A stretch of DNA of 56,985 nucleotides from Methanoregulaceae archaeon UXB-2016 (GCA_004332335.1 SISS01000009.1:1-56985), one strand, 5' to 3'. Positions 8,980 through 17,413 are shown, numbered from the stretch's first letter. Numbers and translations: made by a program. The notes: generated from the sequence alone by a model not told the origin.

Positions 8980-9248
8980 TACTCCACCTCGATCCGGACC
9001 GGTTCGTACGGTCGCTCGGAGACCCAGCCGATCGCCTGGTCGGGGCAGGTCAGCTGGCAGACCCCGCAGAGGGTTCGGCCGTAGAGCGCCTGGAGCCGGC
9101 AGTTCGTGCACCGCTCGGGCCGGTCGAGCACGGGTACGAGGATGCCCTTCCGGTTCGCCCGAGCGCCCGGGCTGAAGATCCGGTACGGACAGACCTGCGT
9201 ACAGAGGTTGCACCCCTTGCAGCGGTTCTCGTCGATCACGAGCTTCAT
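8976..9248 (-). CDS. korD: 2-oxoglutarate:ferredoxin oxidoreductase delta subunit (ferredoxin)
   Basis: A 90-residue two-cluster ferredoxin. The first motif is C10/C13/C16/C20-Pro; the second has C47, C50, C61, C64 and C68-Pro, with an insertion between the first two and last three Cys, as in Kor delta subunits of methanogens. It passes electrons between external ferredoxin and the KorAB core. First gene of the operon, with ribosome site AGGAAGGG a few bases before the ATG and a likely TATA box in the 64-base gap to the fumarase gene. Confidence 0.94.
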   Translation of the reverse strand: MKLVIDENRCKGCNLCTQVCPYRIFSPGARANRKGILVPVLDRPERCTNCRLQALYGRTLCGVCQLTCPDQAIGWVSERPYEPVRIEVEY

Positions 9249-9275
9249 CGATCCCTTCCTGCGTATGGTATGAGC

Positions 9276-9300
9276 GCGCTACATCGAAAAGGTATTTGAA
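9276..9300 (-). promoter_or_regulatory. Candidate promoter of the kor-suc-dacZ operon
   Basis: On the minus strand the 64-base gap between the fumarase beta gene and korD contains an AT-rich TATA-like element (CAAATACCTTTTC) inside otherwise GC-rich DNA, about 35-45 bases before the korD ATG. This suggests the operon has its own start in addition to read-through from the fumarase genes. Inferred from base composition only. Confidence 0.4.
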
Positions 9301-9312
9301 GGGGAGGAGCCA

Positions 9313-9843
9313 TCAGGGACGGCCCGCCGCCTCCTCGGCCCGGGCCTGGACCCCGGTAAAGAGGTTCCGGCCGTGGCTGTCGATCCCGACCACGAGCGGG
9401 AGCCGGTCGAGCCGGATCGCCCAGACCGCCTCGGCCATGCCGAGCTCGGGAAACGAGACCCCCTCGAGTCGCATCCGTGCCGCGGCCAGGGCCGCACAGC
9501 CGCCCGTGAACGCGAGGTAGACCCCGCGCCCCCGGAGCTGCTCCGTGACCGTCGCGTCCATCCCCCCCTTGCCGATCAGGGCCCGGACGCCGGCGTCGAG
9601 CAGAAAGCCCGAGAGCCGGTTCATCCGCGCCGAGGTGGTCGGGCCGGCCGCGACGACCCGGTCGCCCGCGATCACGGGCCCACAGTGGTAGACGACCGCG
9701 CCCACGGGGTCGAACGGGATTCCGTCCTGCATCATCCTCAGGTGGGCCTCGTCGCGGGCCGTGTACACAACCCCCGAGAGCGTGACCCGGTCGCCCGCAA
9801 CCAGGTCGAGCACCTCGTCGCCGAGCGGGGTGACGAGGTCCAT
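9313..9843 (-). CDS. fumB: Fumarate hydratase class I beta subunit
   Basis: C-terminal (swivelling) subunit of the two-subunit, 4Fe-4S class I fumarase. Recognisable motifs are VTLSGVVYTARDEAH, the GPVIAG and AGPTTSARM segments and IGKGGM near residue 110, and GGCAAL near 135. 176 residues is typical. Starts one base after the alpha-subunit stop. It interconverts malate and fumarate with the alpha subunit. Confidence 0.95.
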   Translation of the reverse strand: MDLVTPLGDEVLDLVAGDRVTLSGVVYTARDEAHLRMMQDGIPFDPVGAVVYHCGPVIAGDRVVAAGPTTSARMNRLSGFLLDAGVRALIGKGGMDATVTEQLRGRGVYLAFTGGCAALAAARMRLEGVSFPELGMAEAVWAIRLDRLPLVVGIDSHGRNLFTGVQARAEEAAGRP

Positions 9844-9844
9844 C

Positions 9845-10672
9845 TCAGGCCACCTCCACGTACTCGGTCGCGTGCCGGTTGGCCCAGCACTGGACGTTCA
9901 CCGCGACCGGCAGGGACGCGGTGTGACAGGCCGCGCGCCGGACCTTCACCGCGAGCGCGGTCGTGGCCCCGCCGAGGCCCATCGGCCCGAGCCCGAGGCG
10001 GTTCACGGCCTCGCAGAGCGAGGTCTCGAACGGGTCCATCGCGTCGATCGGCTCGAGGAGGGCCTCCTTCGCGAGCGCGGCCGCGAGGTCGAAGGTTCCT
10101 CCGATCCCGACGCCGAGCACGACCGGGGGGCAGGGGCGAGCGCCGGCCTCGAGGACGCACCGGACCACGACCTCGGGGATTCGCGCGACCTCGGACGGCA
10201 GGAGCATCTCGACCCGGGACATGTTCTCGGCCCCGGCGCCCTTGGGCAGGACCGTGACCGAGAGTCGGTCGCCGGGCCGGACGTGGACCGCGGGCATCCC
10301 CTCGCCCGTGTTGTCGCCCGAGTTGTGGCGCGTGAGGGGGTCGACCACGTTCGGCCGGAGCGGGACCGCGGTCGTAGCCCGCCGGACGCCGTCCGCGACG
10401 GCGGCGTAGAGCCCCTGCTCGAGCGGCACCGAGGGGGGCAGGGTCACGTACACGACCGGGACGCCCGTGTCCTGGCAGAGGGGCAGCCCGCTCCTCCGGG
10501 CGAGTTCGATGTTCTCGAGGATGTTCTCGAGCTCGCCCCGTGCCACGGGGTCGGTCTCGGCGTCCAGGGCCTTTGCGAGCGCGGCTTCGACGTCGGGAGG
10601 GAGCGTCGTCACGGCCCGGGCGAAGGCCCGGGCGGTCGCATCGGCGATCCGGAGAGAGAGGCTCGGGTCCAT
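9845..10672 (-). CDS. fumA: Fumarate hydratase class I alpha subunit
   Basis: N-terminal, iron-sulfur subunit of class I fumarase. Three cluster Cys candidates fit the family: LCQDTG near residue 70, RPCPPVVLGVGIGG near 180 and the ACHTASLPVAV near the C-terminus. RPNVVDPLTRHNSGDNTG is also diagnostic. 275 residues. Starts at ATG 10672, divergent from the small gene at 10735, with only 62 bases between them. Supplies fumarate for the reductive route that Suc and Kor finish. Confidence 0.95.
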   Translation of the reverse strand: MDPSLSLRIADATARAFARAVTTLPPDVEAALAKALDAETDPVARGELENILENIELARRSGLPLCQDTGVPVVYVTLPPSVPLEQGLYAAVADGVRRATTAVPLRPNVVDPLTRHNSGDNTGEGMPAVHVRPGDRLSVTVLPKGAGAENMSRVEMLLPSEVARIPEVVVRCVLEAGARPCPPVVLGVGIGGTFDLAAALAKEALLEPIDAMDPFETSLCEAVNRLGLGPMGLGGATTALAVKVRRAACHTASLPVAVNVQCWANRHATEYVEVA

Positions 10673-10734
10673 CAGAAGAGATCGGGGGCCGGAGATGAAA
10701 AAGCGACCGGCGGGTATTAGTCACGGGCGCGCGA

Positions 10735-11094
10735 ATGCACATCCATATGGCCCGGGAACTCACTGAGCGCGACCTCGAGGTCCTCGTGAAGCTCGCCCCC
10801 GAGTGCGGGGACATGACCTGCGGCGGCTCCGGCCACGCCTTCCAGTCGATCCTGCCGCCGGTCTCGAACCACTTTGCCGAGTCGGCCGAGGACTTCGAGC
10901 GCCGCCTCGAAAACCTCAACGCGGCCGACCTCCAGTGGCTCGTCGACCGGATCCTCGACGGCTCGGAGAGCCTCGGGTGCGTCCAGGAGGAGGACATGGA
11001 GGCGCTCATCCGGAGGATAAAAACTGTCCTCGCGGACGCCGTCGGCGAAGAGGTGCTCGCTCACTACCTGGCATCGGGCGCCTGCGAGCGCTGA
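10735..11094 (+). CDS. Small conserved protein with Cys pair, unknown function
   Basis: 119 residues, mainly helical and acidic, with Cys in PECGDMTCGG and single Cys near SLGC and SGAC. No signal peptide or membrane segment. A second ATG four codons in (10747) could be the true start; neither has a clear ribosome site, which is compatible with a leaderless message. Its stop codon directly abuts the stop of the convergent cation transporter gene (no gap at all). I do not recognise a family. Confidence 0.7.
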   Translation: MHIHMARELTERDLEVLVKLAPECGDMTCGGSGHAFQSILPPVSNHFAESAEDFERRLENLNAADLQWLVDRILDGSESLGCVQEEDMEALIRRIKTVLADAVGEEVLAHYLASGACER

Positions 11095-12036
11095 TCACTC
11101 CTCGGGCACGAGCCGGACCGTGCAGAACGAGCCGCAGGTGTCGCAGTGCGCGTCGCACGGCTCGACATGGATCACGACCGAGGTACGTGGCAGCGCATCC
11201 CGGATCTGCTCCTCGAGCCGGTCCGCGAGCCTGTGTGCCTCCTCGACCGTCAGGCTTCGGGCCACGCAGAGGTGGAGGTCGACGAACCGGTCCGGGCCCG
11301 ACCGGCGCGTGCGGAGCTTGTGGAACTCGGCGATATTGTCGCCGTGCTCCTCGATGATCGCCCGGATGCGGTCCTCCTCCTCGATCGGGAGGCGCTCGTC
11401 GATCAGGTTGCGGCACGCACGCCGACAGAGGTCGTAGGCGGCCTTCAGGATGAAGAGGGCGACGACGATCGCGATCACCGCGTCGAGCGCGACGATGCCC
11501 GTCAGGCTGATCGCGACAAGCCCGGTGAAGACCCCGAGCGAGGTGTAGACATCCGTCCGGAGGTGCCAGGCATCGCTCTCGAGCGCGATCGACTCGGTCG
11601 CCTTCGCGACCTGCATCAGCCGGCTCGAGACGTACCAGTTGATCACGGAGGAGAGGCCCATCACCGCGATGCCGGCGCCGAGGGCCTCGACTGCGAGCCC
11701 GTCGCCCCCGGCCAGGAGCTTCTGGACCGATTCGTAGATGATCAGGCCGGCCGCCACGAGGATCAGGGCTCCCTCGATCAGGCCCGAGAGGTCCTCGAGC
11801 TTGCCGTGGCCGAAGTGGTGCTCGGGGTCGGGGGGCTGACCCGAGGCCCGGACGGCGAGCCAGGCGATGACGGCCGCGACCAGGTCGATGCCGGAGTGAA
11901 CGGCCTCGGAGAGGATCGCGACCGAGCCGAGCCAGAGCCCGACCACGAGTTTCAGTCCCAGGAGGACCGTGTTCGAGGCGACCGAGAGGCGCGCCGTCCT
12001 CCGCTTCTCGCGGTTGATCGCCGCGCGGTCGTGCAT
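11095..12036 (-). CDS. Cation diffusion facilitator (CDF) metal transporter
   Basis: About six membrane segments in residues 20-215, with the family's metal-site motifs: SEAVHSGIDLVAA (SxxxHSxxD), HHFGHGKLED in the second loop, and ESDAWHLRTDVYTS (HxxxD). The C-terminal cytosolic domain (220-300) is the CDF dimerisation fold, and the tail ends in CDAHCDTCGSFC, a possible extra metal site. Probable proton-coupled efflux of Zn, Fe, Mn or Co. The frame is open 57 codons upstream, but the ATG at 12036 with GAGAGGG before it matches family length (313 residues). Divergent from the His-tailed transporter. Confidence 0.93.
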   Translation of the reverse strand: MHDRAAINREKRRTARLSVASNTVLLGLKLVVGLWLGSVAILSEAVHSGIDLVAAVIAWLAVRASGQPPDPEHHFGHGKLEDLSGLIEGALILVAAGLIIYESVQKLLAGGDGLAVEALGAGIAVMGLSSVINWYVSSRLMQVAKATESIALESDAWHLRTDVYTSLGVFTGLVAISLTGIVALDAVIAIVVALFILKAAYDLCRRACRNLIDERLPIEEEDRIRAIIEEHGDNIAEFHKLRTRRSGPDRFVDLHLCVARSLTVEEAHRLADRLEEQIRDALPRTSVVIHVEPCDAHCDTCGSFCTVRLVPEE

Positions 12037-12128
12037 AACCCTCTCGATTGACGGGCATCGCCCATAGGTATTTCGGCCGTGACCGGCGCAACGCATATCG
12101 GAGCCCGGAGTCCACCTCAGGAGGTACG

Positions 12129-13175
12129 ATGGCGACCGGCACGCGCACCCCGATCCTGTTCGCACTCCTGGCGGCCGCCCTCTTCGGAGCCAGCGCTCCC
12201 CTGGCAAAGGTCCTCCTCGACACGGTCCCGCCGGTCATGCTCGCGGCCCTCCTCTACATCGGGGCCGGCCTGGCCGTGGTCGGGGTCCGGCTCCTTCGCG
12301 GCCGGACCGATCGCGAGGCCCCGCTGGTCCGGCGCGACCTCCCGTGGCTCGCGGGAAGCGCGCTCGCGGGGGGCTTCCTCGCGCCAGTGCTGCTGATGTT
12401 CGGGCTTGCGGCCACACCGGCCGCGACCGCCTCCCTCCTCCTGAATGTCGAGGCCGTGGCCACGGCCCTCCTCGCGGCCGCCTTCTTCTCGGAGGGGATC
12501 GGCCGGCGGCTCACGGCCGCGCTCGGTTTGATCACGGCCGCCGGGATGGTCCTCTCGTTCGACCCGGCGGGCACGCTCGGGCTCTCGTTCGGGGCCCTCG
12601 GGGTCGTCGGCGCCTGCGCGCTCTGGGGGCTCGACAACAACTGCGCCCGGCAGATCTCGGGCAAGGACCCGTTCGCGATCGGGACCGTGAAGGGCCTCGG
12701 AGCCGGCCTTCTCTCGCTCCTGGTCGCCCTCACCCTCGGCAACCCCCTGCCGCCCCTGACGACCGTTCTGCTCGTCCTCGTCCTCGGCGCGGTCTGTTAC
12801 GGGATCAGCATGGTCAGCTTCCTGCTCGCCCTCCGCCATCTGGGGGCCTCACGGACCGCCGGCATCTTCGGCCTGGCACCGTTCATCGGCGCTGGCATCG
12901 CGCTCCTGATCTCCCCCGCGCTCCCCGACTGGCAGTTCATCGTGGCCCTGCCGCTCATGGGCCTCGGGGCCCTCCTGATCGCACGGGAGCACCACGACCA
13001 TCTCCATATCCACGAACCGGCCACGCACGCACATCGCCACCGGCACGATGAACACCACCGGCACGGGCACGAGGACGGGAACGAGGCCGAGGTGCATGCG
13101 CATGCCCATGTCCACCAGCGGCTCGAGCATATGCATCCCCACACGCCGGACATCCATCACCGGCATCGGCACTGA
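12129..13175 (+). CDS. EamA/DMT-family permease with a histidine-rich tail
   Basis: About ten membrane helices forming two EamA repeats (residues 1-285), then a cytosolic tail of about 62 residues that contains some two dozen His as HxH and HHxH patterns (12987-13172). Such tails bind Zn, Ni or Co in other transporters. The ATG at 12129 follows an excellent ribosome site (AGGAGGT); the open frame before it has no coding character. Divergent from the CDF exporter with 92 bases between starts, which suggests joint metal-dependent control. Substrate is unknown; a metal or metal chelate is inference. Confidence 0.88.
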   Translation: MATGTRTPILFALLAAALFGASAPLAKVLLDTVPPVMLAALLYIGAGLAVVGVRLLRGRTDREAPLVRRDLPWLAGSALAGGFLAPVLLMFGLAATPAATASLLLNVEAVATALLAAAFFSEGIGRRLTAALGLITAAGMVLSFDPAGTLGLSFGALGVVGACALWGLDNNCARQISGKDPFAIGTVKGLGAGLLSLLVALTLGNPLPPLTTVLLVLVLGAVCYGISMVSFLLALRHLGASRTAGIFGLAPFIGAGIALLISPALPDWQFIVALPLMGLGALLIAREHHDHLHIHEPATHAHRHRHDEHHRHGHEDGNEAEVHAHAHVHQRLEHMHPHTPDIHHRHRH

Positions 13176-13239
13176 AAAAGAGAGAGGACCTCTGCGGTCC
13201 CCCGGAGAGGGTGTGATCTCCGAGTGGGCAGGTAGGTGA

Positions 13240-13680
13240 CTACGGTGTGACCGAGAACTCGGCCGAAAAGCTCGTCGCATCCGCGGTCGAGTTGTTCCAG
13301 GGCTGCGCGTACACGCCCCGGATCTCCTGGAGACCCGCGGCGATCGCGGCGATCTGCCAGTGGTGGACGCCTCCGGCGCCGGACCGCGTCGCGCCGGGGT
13401 CGTCCGAGACGAAGTTGTCCGAGACGATCCGGAGACCGGACGTGGTGGTGAGGTTCCACACGTAGCCCGTGGTGGGGTTCTCGTTGAGCGTGAGGTTGAT
13501 GGTGGAGTTCAGGGGTACCGCATGAGTGGTGCCGTTCGCGCTCTCGTTCAGGAAGAGCGGGGTTGTGGTCGTCGGTACGGTCGTAGAGGGTGGGCGGTCG
13601 CCGCCCGTGGTGCAGCCGGCGACGAGGGCCGCCGCGAGCACAAGCCCGGCAATGAACAGGAGCTTCGGCATTTGCTTCAT
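13240..13680 (-). CDS. Chagasin-family (I42) cysteine protease inhibitor lipoprotein
   Basis: Lipoprotein signal with Cys23 (VAGC), then a Pro/Thr-rich linker and a chagasin fold. The three inhibitory loops are visible: NPTTGYVW (residues 68-75), GAGGVHHW (101-108) and VYAQPW near 123-128. Members inhibit papain-like cysteine proteases. Being lipid-anchored outside the cell, it may protect the cell surface or control a secreted protease. Start at ATG 13680; longer frame starts lack a signal peptide. A perfect hairpin just upstream covers its ribosome site. Confidence 0.9.
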   Translation of the reverse strand: MKQMPKLLFIAGLVLAAALVAGCTTGGDRPPSTTVPTTTTPLFLNESANGTTHAVPLNSTINLTLNENPTTGYVWNLTTTSGLRIVSDNFVSDDPGATRSGAGGVHHWQIAAIAAGLQEIRGVYAQPWNNSTADATSFSAEFSVTP

Positions 13681-13687
13681 GATAATC

Positions 13688-13702
13688 GCCCCAACGTGGG
13701 GC
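13688..13702 (-). promoter_or_regulatory. Hairpin overlapping the ribosome site of the chagasin gene
   Basis: Perfect 6-base stem with 3-base loop (GCCCCA-loop-TGGGGC). On the coding strand the 3' arm includes the GGGG that lies about 8 bases before the ATG, the only ribosome-binding candidate. The structure could block initiation. Confidence 0.45.
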
Positions 13703-13733
13703 ACATTGCTATTTGTAGTTATCATACTTAATT

Positions 13734-13745
13734 GCTTATATAACT
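13734..13745 (-). promoter_or_regulatory. TATA box of the chagasin gene
   Basis: Minus-strand GTTATATAAGC lies about 55-65 bases upstream of the ATG at 13680, predicting a transcript with a leader of roughly 30 bases that contains the hairpin. Confidence 0.5.
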
Positions 13746-13849
13746 GCGAAAATGTTCGGAGCCATCGTCGGATGGAGGCACTCCGCCGATCGCGAGGCCC
13801 GAATCGAGACGGGACGGTCCAGGAGCAGGCGGTCCGTTCGCCTCGCCGG

Positions 13850-14914
13850 TCAGCCCCGGAAGGCCTCCCAGATCGCGAACGCGAACTCGAGCGCGATCAG
13901 CACGATGATCACCCACTCGAGGAAGTGGCCGTGCTCGCGGTTCACCTCGTCCGAGAGCATCTGGTAGTTCTCGCGGATCACGTCGATCTTCCGGTCGACC
14001 GAGGCCCGCCACGAGTCCGCCCTCAGCACCCGGAGCGCGGTCGCGTAGACCCTCGCGTAGTAGACATCCTCGGTGATCCGGATCAGGTTCTCGATCCCCT
14101 CGGTCACCTCCGAGACATCGGCGTAGGTCTCCATGAGCCGGTTGAGCAACGCGCCGTACCCCCGTCGCCGACGGAACCGGCCGATCCGGCCGCCGGCCTC
14201 GAGGTCGTCGTACATGCGCTGCATCTGGAGGGTCAGGACCCGGTCGTAGTGCCGGAGCTCGAGGACCTGGACGACCGCGTACTCGATCAGCTCGACCAGG
14301 TCCGCCGGCGGCTCGGGCGCGACCAGAAAGGCCGCGTCCCAGGCGAGCACGGCCCGGTCGTCGGCCGCGTACGAGAGGGTGTTGCGGAGCACGTCCTGGC
14401 GGGTCGCCTCCGAGAACGCGATCTCCTCGCCCGCAAGGAGCGCGACCGGGTCGATGGCCGGGTCGTCGCGGTCGACGATGTAGACCGTGTAGTCCTCGTA
14501 GAAGTCCGTGTCGAGCGGGCGGGCCCCGAGCTCGGGGCCGAGGACCTCGCGGAGGACGCCGAGAGAGTCGAGGTAGGCACTGTCGAGGCCCCGCTGCCCC
14601 GCGAACGCGAGCCCGACCTGCACGATGGCCTCCGGAGGCGCCAGCTGGTCTTCGAGGATGAAACAGAGACTGATCGCGCCGATCTGGTATACCCGGGCGA
14701 CCGTGGTCAGCAGATACGACGCATTCCCTATCGTGGCGGTCACGGACGGAAGACGGACGAGAAGGGGCGGGCGCTCGATCCAGATCGACTTCGGGCTGAC
14801 CCGGGTGAACGAGGCCCGGGCAGTCGTCCCTGCCGACGAGAGTGCGGACTCGAGCGCCTCGAGATCGATCTCGTCACCCGTGTCGTAGACGCGGTAGAAC
14901 CGGATCGCGTACAT
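13850..14914 (-). CDS. RMD1/DUF155-family protein with C-terminal membrane anchor
   Basis: 354 residues. The central region contains the family pattern DTDFYEDYTVYIVDRDDP and LAWDAAFLV, followed by helical segments and one C-terminal hydrophobic helix (FLEWVIIVLIALEFAFAIWEAF). This layout is that of the RMD1/Sif2/RMND1 (DUF155) family, which in eukaryotes acts in mitochondrial translation or septation; prokaryotic function is not established. The frame is open upstream to 15175, but that part is antisense to the next gene; the ATG at 14914 begins the recognisable protein. Confidence 0.85.
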   Translation of the reverse strand: MYAIRFYRVYDTGDEIDLEALESALSSAGTTARASFTRVSPKSIWIERPPLLVRLPSVTATIGNASYLLTTVARVYQIGAISLCFILEDQLAPPEAIVQVGLAFAGQRGLDSAYLDSLGVLREVLGPELGARPLDTDFYEDYTVYIVDRDDPAIDPVALLAGEEIAFSEATRQDVLRNTLSYAADDRAVLAWDAAFLVAPEPPADLVELIEYAVVQVLELRHYDRVLTLQMQRMYDDLEAGGRIGRFRRRRGYGALLNRLMETYADVSEVTEGIENLIRITEDVYYARVYATALRVLRADSWRASVDRKIDVIRENYQMLSDEVNREHGHFLEWVIIVLIALEFAFAIWEAFRG

Positions 14915-15039
14915 AGCCGTCGGGATGGATACGGTGGAGGGAGAGATAATACCCACGGCGGACGGATGTTGCGGCCGCGACGATCGAGCGGCGAGCAGGA
15001 CGAACGGTGCGGATTGCGGGACCGAAAATATAACCGGGG

Positions 15040-17367
15040 TCAGGTGATGACCCGGATGTAGTTCGCACGTTCGACCGTCCCGGTCGAGCCATCCGTGTAG
15101 ATGATCTTCACAAGGGGCGTGAAGGTGCCTGTTCCCGGGTAGAAGAACGTCGGGCTGACGGCACGTGAGTTCCACGTGTTGTAGTGCCCGGCCTTATCGA
15201 AGGTCCACCAGGCCGAGCGGATTATCTTGCCAGCCGTCGGAGTCAGGGTGAACTTCACCGCCGCGCCCTTCTTCACGGGGTTCGGGGCGGCCGTGAACGA
15301 GGCTTCTCCGGACGGAGCCGGCGTCGTTGGGGTCGTGGTCACCGTACCGGTCGAGAACTCGAGCCAGTTGACATTCTGACCGTCGCCCTGGAAGGTCATC
15401 TTCAAACCATGTTGCCCTGCCCTGAGCGTCACGGGGGCCTGGACGGTCGTGTACCTGGAGAAGGACCCGGTGTTCGGGACCGCAATCGTCCCGACGGCCT
15501 CGCCGTCGAGAGTGAGTGCCACGGTCCGACCGGCATACGGACTTGCCACACGCATCGTCAGCAGGTACGGGGTCAGCACCGTCGGCCCGGTCCTCGAGAC
15601 GTTCACATCGTAGGCGAGCCACTCGCCGTTCCGGACCCAGCCGACATTCGGTGTTCCCTCGCCGGCGGTCGTCTCTATGTCCACGTCGTCCTGGCGGTAG
15701 GCGCCGCCGCTGTTGCCCGGTGTCGTGTCGTGGTAGGCGATGTCCTCGCCGCCGAGGTCGTAGTCCTCGGCCTCAATCCGGCCCGGGATGGTGTGTTGTT
15801 TGTACGGCGATATGCCGCCCTGCGCGAACTCGAACCAGTTGACGTTCTGTCCGTCGCCCTGGAAGGTCATTCTCAGGACGTGGGACCCCGAAGAGAGAGC
15901 AATCGGAGCCTGGACGGAGGCATATGAAGCGAAGGACCCGGTGTTCGGGACCGCGATCGTCGATGCCAGAACCCCGTCGACCGAGATCACCACGGTTCGG
16001 CCGCTGTTCGGGCTTGCCACGCGGGCCGTCAGCCAGTAGTGATTGCACGTCTCTGTCGAAGGGACCGTGATGGTGTAGGCCAGGAACTCACCGTCCCGGA
16101 CCCAGCCGACGTTCGGGCTCAGTTCGGAGGGATTGGCCTCGATGTCCACGTCGTCCTGGCGGTAGGCGCCGCCGCTGTTGCCCGGCGTCGTATCGTGGTA
16201 GGCGATGCCCTCGCCGCCGAGGTCGTAGTCCTCGGCCTCTATCCGAACCGGGAGGGTATGCGGTCTGTACGGAGTGGAGCCGGTTCCCGGTGTCTCGCCG
16301 GGCGGGAAGCTCCGGGTACCGCCCAGTAGCTCGCCGATCGAGAGGCCGAGGTAGGTGATGTTTTCCTGCGTCATCGTCTCGTCCGTTACGATCTCAAAAT
16401 GCGGGTCGACATGATCGACCAGGTTCCAGCCCTGGCTGGAGAGACCGAGTGAGTCGAGACGAAGTTCGCCGTTAACGAACTTCGGGATCTCCCAGCGGGT
16501 TCCGTTCTTCACCGCACTGTACGTGGTATAGACGGGGGCCATATCCGGAAGCCCTTCCACCCGGGCGACCACGTGCCGGGTCGCCGAGGTATCGTTGCCG
16601 AGGATGTCCCCCGTGAGGTAGCGCGGCGGAGCCATGTGGTCATAGCTCTTTCCGGCGACGACCTCGGCGAGCGAAAGACGGTACCACCCGATCTCCCCCG
16701 TGCTGGTGGTCGTGTCGTTCACGATCGCGAGATGCGGGTCCGTATGCCCGATGCGACGGTGTCCCTGGCTGATCAGCATCTCCTCCGGCCAGCCGAAATC
16801 GCCGTTATAGTACATCTCGATCATCCAGAAGTCCCCTTTCTTCACCAGACTGTCGTACGTGCGATACGACGTTTGGCCACCCGAAGTGGACACGCTCGCG
16901 ACCAGCCCGACGTCGAGGATATCGCCCACGACGTAGAGCGGGGAGATGCCCGCAGGCTCGCCCGGCGCGGGTTCGATCGGATAGACCACGCCGGCCAGTG
17001 CCTCGGCGAGCGAGAGTCCGGTATACTTCATGTCACCGCCGGTGATCGTCGGATCCGTGATGGTCACCAGGATCGGATCTACATGGGCGACCCGGTTCGC
17101 GTGCAGGTTCGCGATCAGGTTCTGTTCGTCGACCTCGAGCTCCCCATGCCAGTACTTCGGGATCTCCCAGCGGGTCCCGTTCAGGACCACGTCGTATGTG
17201 GTGTAGAGCGGGGTCGTGCCGTCGACCACCTTCGCGATCGCGAGATATCCGGTCTGGTTCGAGGTACTCCACCCGAGGATGTCCCCGGCCACAAAGCGGG
17301 ACGAATCGACCGCCGCCACCGGGACGGCGACGAGCAGGAGAAGGATGACTGCGAAGAGATAGCGCAT
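15040..17367 (-). CDS. Large secreted protein: three 105-residue repeats, two carbohydrate-binding modules, PKD-like C-terminus
   Basis: 775 residues with signal peptide (1-19). Three related units (about 20-125, 143-245, 250-355) each start with (F/Y)(V/L)xGDIL and contain a Tyr-Thr-Thr-Tyr or similar strand, an HxDP motif and end in LSLAE or LSIGE. Two CBM6/35-like modules follow (about 367-510 and 513-655), both with RIEAEDYD, DTTPGNSGG and NVGW. The last 95 residues are a PKD-like domain also present in the 1327-residue protein upstream of it. No enzyme domain is visible; likely a cell-surface polysaccharide-binding protein. Start at ATG 17367, 23-28 bases after a strong TATA box. Confidence 0.88.
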   Translation of the reverse strand: MRYLFAVILLLLVAVPVAAVDSSRFVAGDILGWSTSNQTGYLAIAKVVDGTTPLYTTYDVVLNGTRWEIPKYWHGELEVDEQNLIANLHANRVAHVDPILVTITDPTITGGDMKYTGLSLAEALAGVVYPIEPAPGEPAGISPLYVVGDILDVGLVASVSTSGGQTSYRTYDSLVKKGDFWMIEMYYNGDFGWPEEMLISQGHRRIGHTDPHLAIVNDTTTSTGEIGWYRLSLAEVVAGKSYDHMAPPRYLTGDILGNDTSATRHVVARVEGLPDMAPVYTTYSAVKNGTRWEIPKFVNGELRLDSLGLSSQGWNLVDHVDPHFEIVTDETMTQENITYLGLSIGELLGGTRSFPPGETPGTGSTPYRPHTLPVRIEAEDYDLGGEGIAYHDTTPGNSGGAYRQDDVDIEANPSELSPNVGWVRDGEFLAYTITVPSTETCNHYWLTARVASPNSGRTVVISVDGVLASTIAVPNTGSFASYASVQAPIALSSGSHVLRMTFQGDGQNVNWFEFAQGGISPYKQHTIPGRIEAEDYDLGGEDIAYHDTTPGNSGGAYRQDDVDIETTAGEGTPNVGWVRNGEWLAYDVNVSRTGPTVLTPYLLTMRVASPYAGRTVALTLDGEAVGTIAVPNTGSFSRYTTVQAPVTLRAGQHGLKMTFQGDGQNVNWLEFSTGTVTTTPTTPAPSGEASFTAAPNPVKKGAAVKFTLTPTAGKIIRSAWWTFDKAGHYNTWNSRAVSPTFFYPGTGTFTPLVKIIYTDGSTGTVERANYIRVIT

Positions 17368-17387
17368 ACATGCACATTCCGGATACG

Positions 17388-17398
17388 AGTATATAGAT
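17388..17398 (-). promoter_or_regulatory. TATA box of the repeat/CBM surface protein gene
   Basis: TATATA core (17390-17395) in an AT-rich island, 23-28 bases before the ATG at 17367. The distance predicts a leaderless or nearly leaderless mRNA. Confidence 0.6.
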
Positions 17399-17406
17399 AT
17401 GATCAT

Positions 17407-17413
17407 AAAAAAA
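17407..17413 (-). terminator. Oligo-T terminator of the surface-protein operon
   Basis: Seven T on the minus strand, downstream of the last gene of the operon (stop at 17543) and upstream of the next promoter. Oligo-T tracts terminate archaeal RNA polymerase. Confidence 0.45.

Noticed and set aside
7873..9213. korA starting far upstream, giving 446 residues
   Set aside because: The extra codons overlap korD completely and are not conserved-looking; TTG at 8979 has a strong ribosome site and the family N-terminus.
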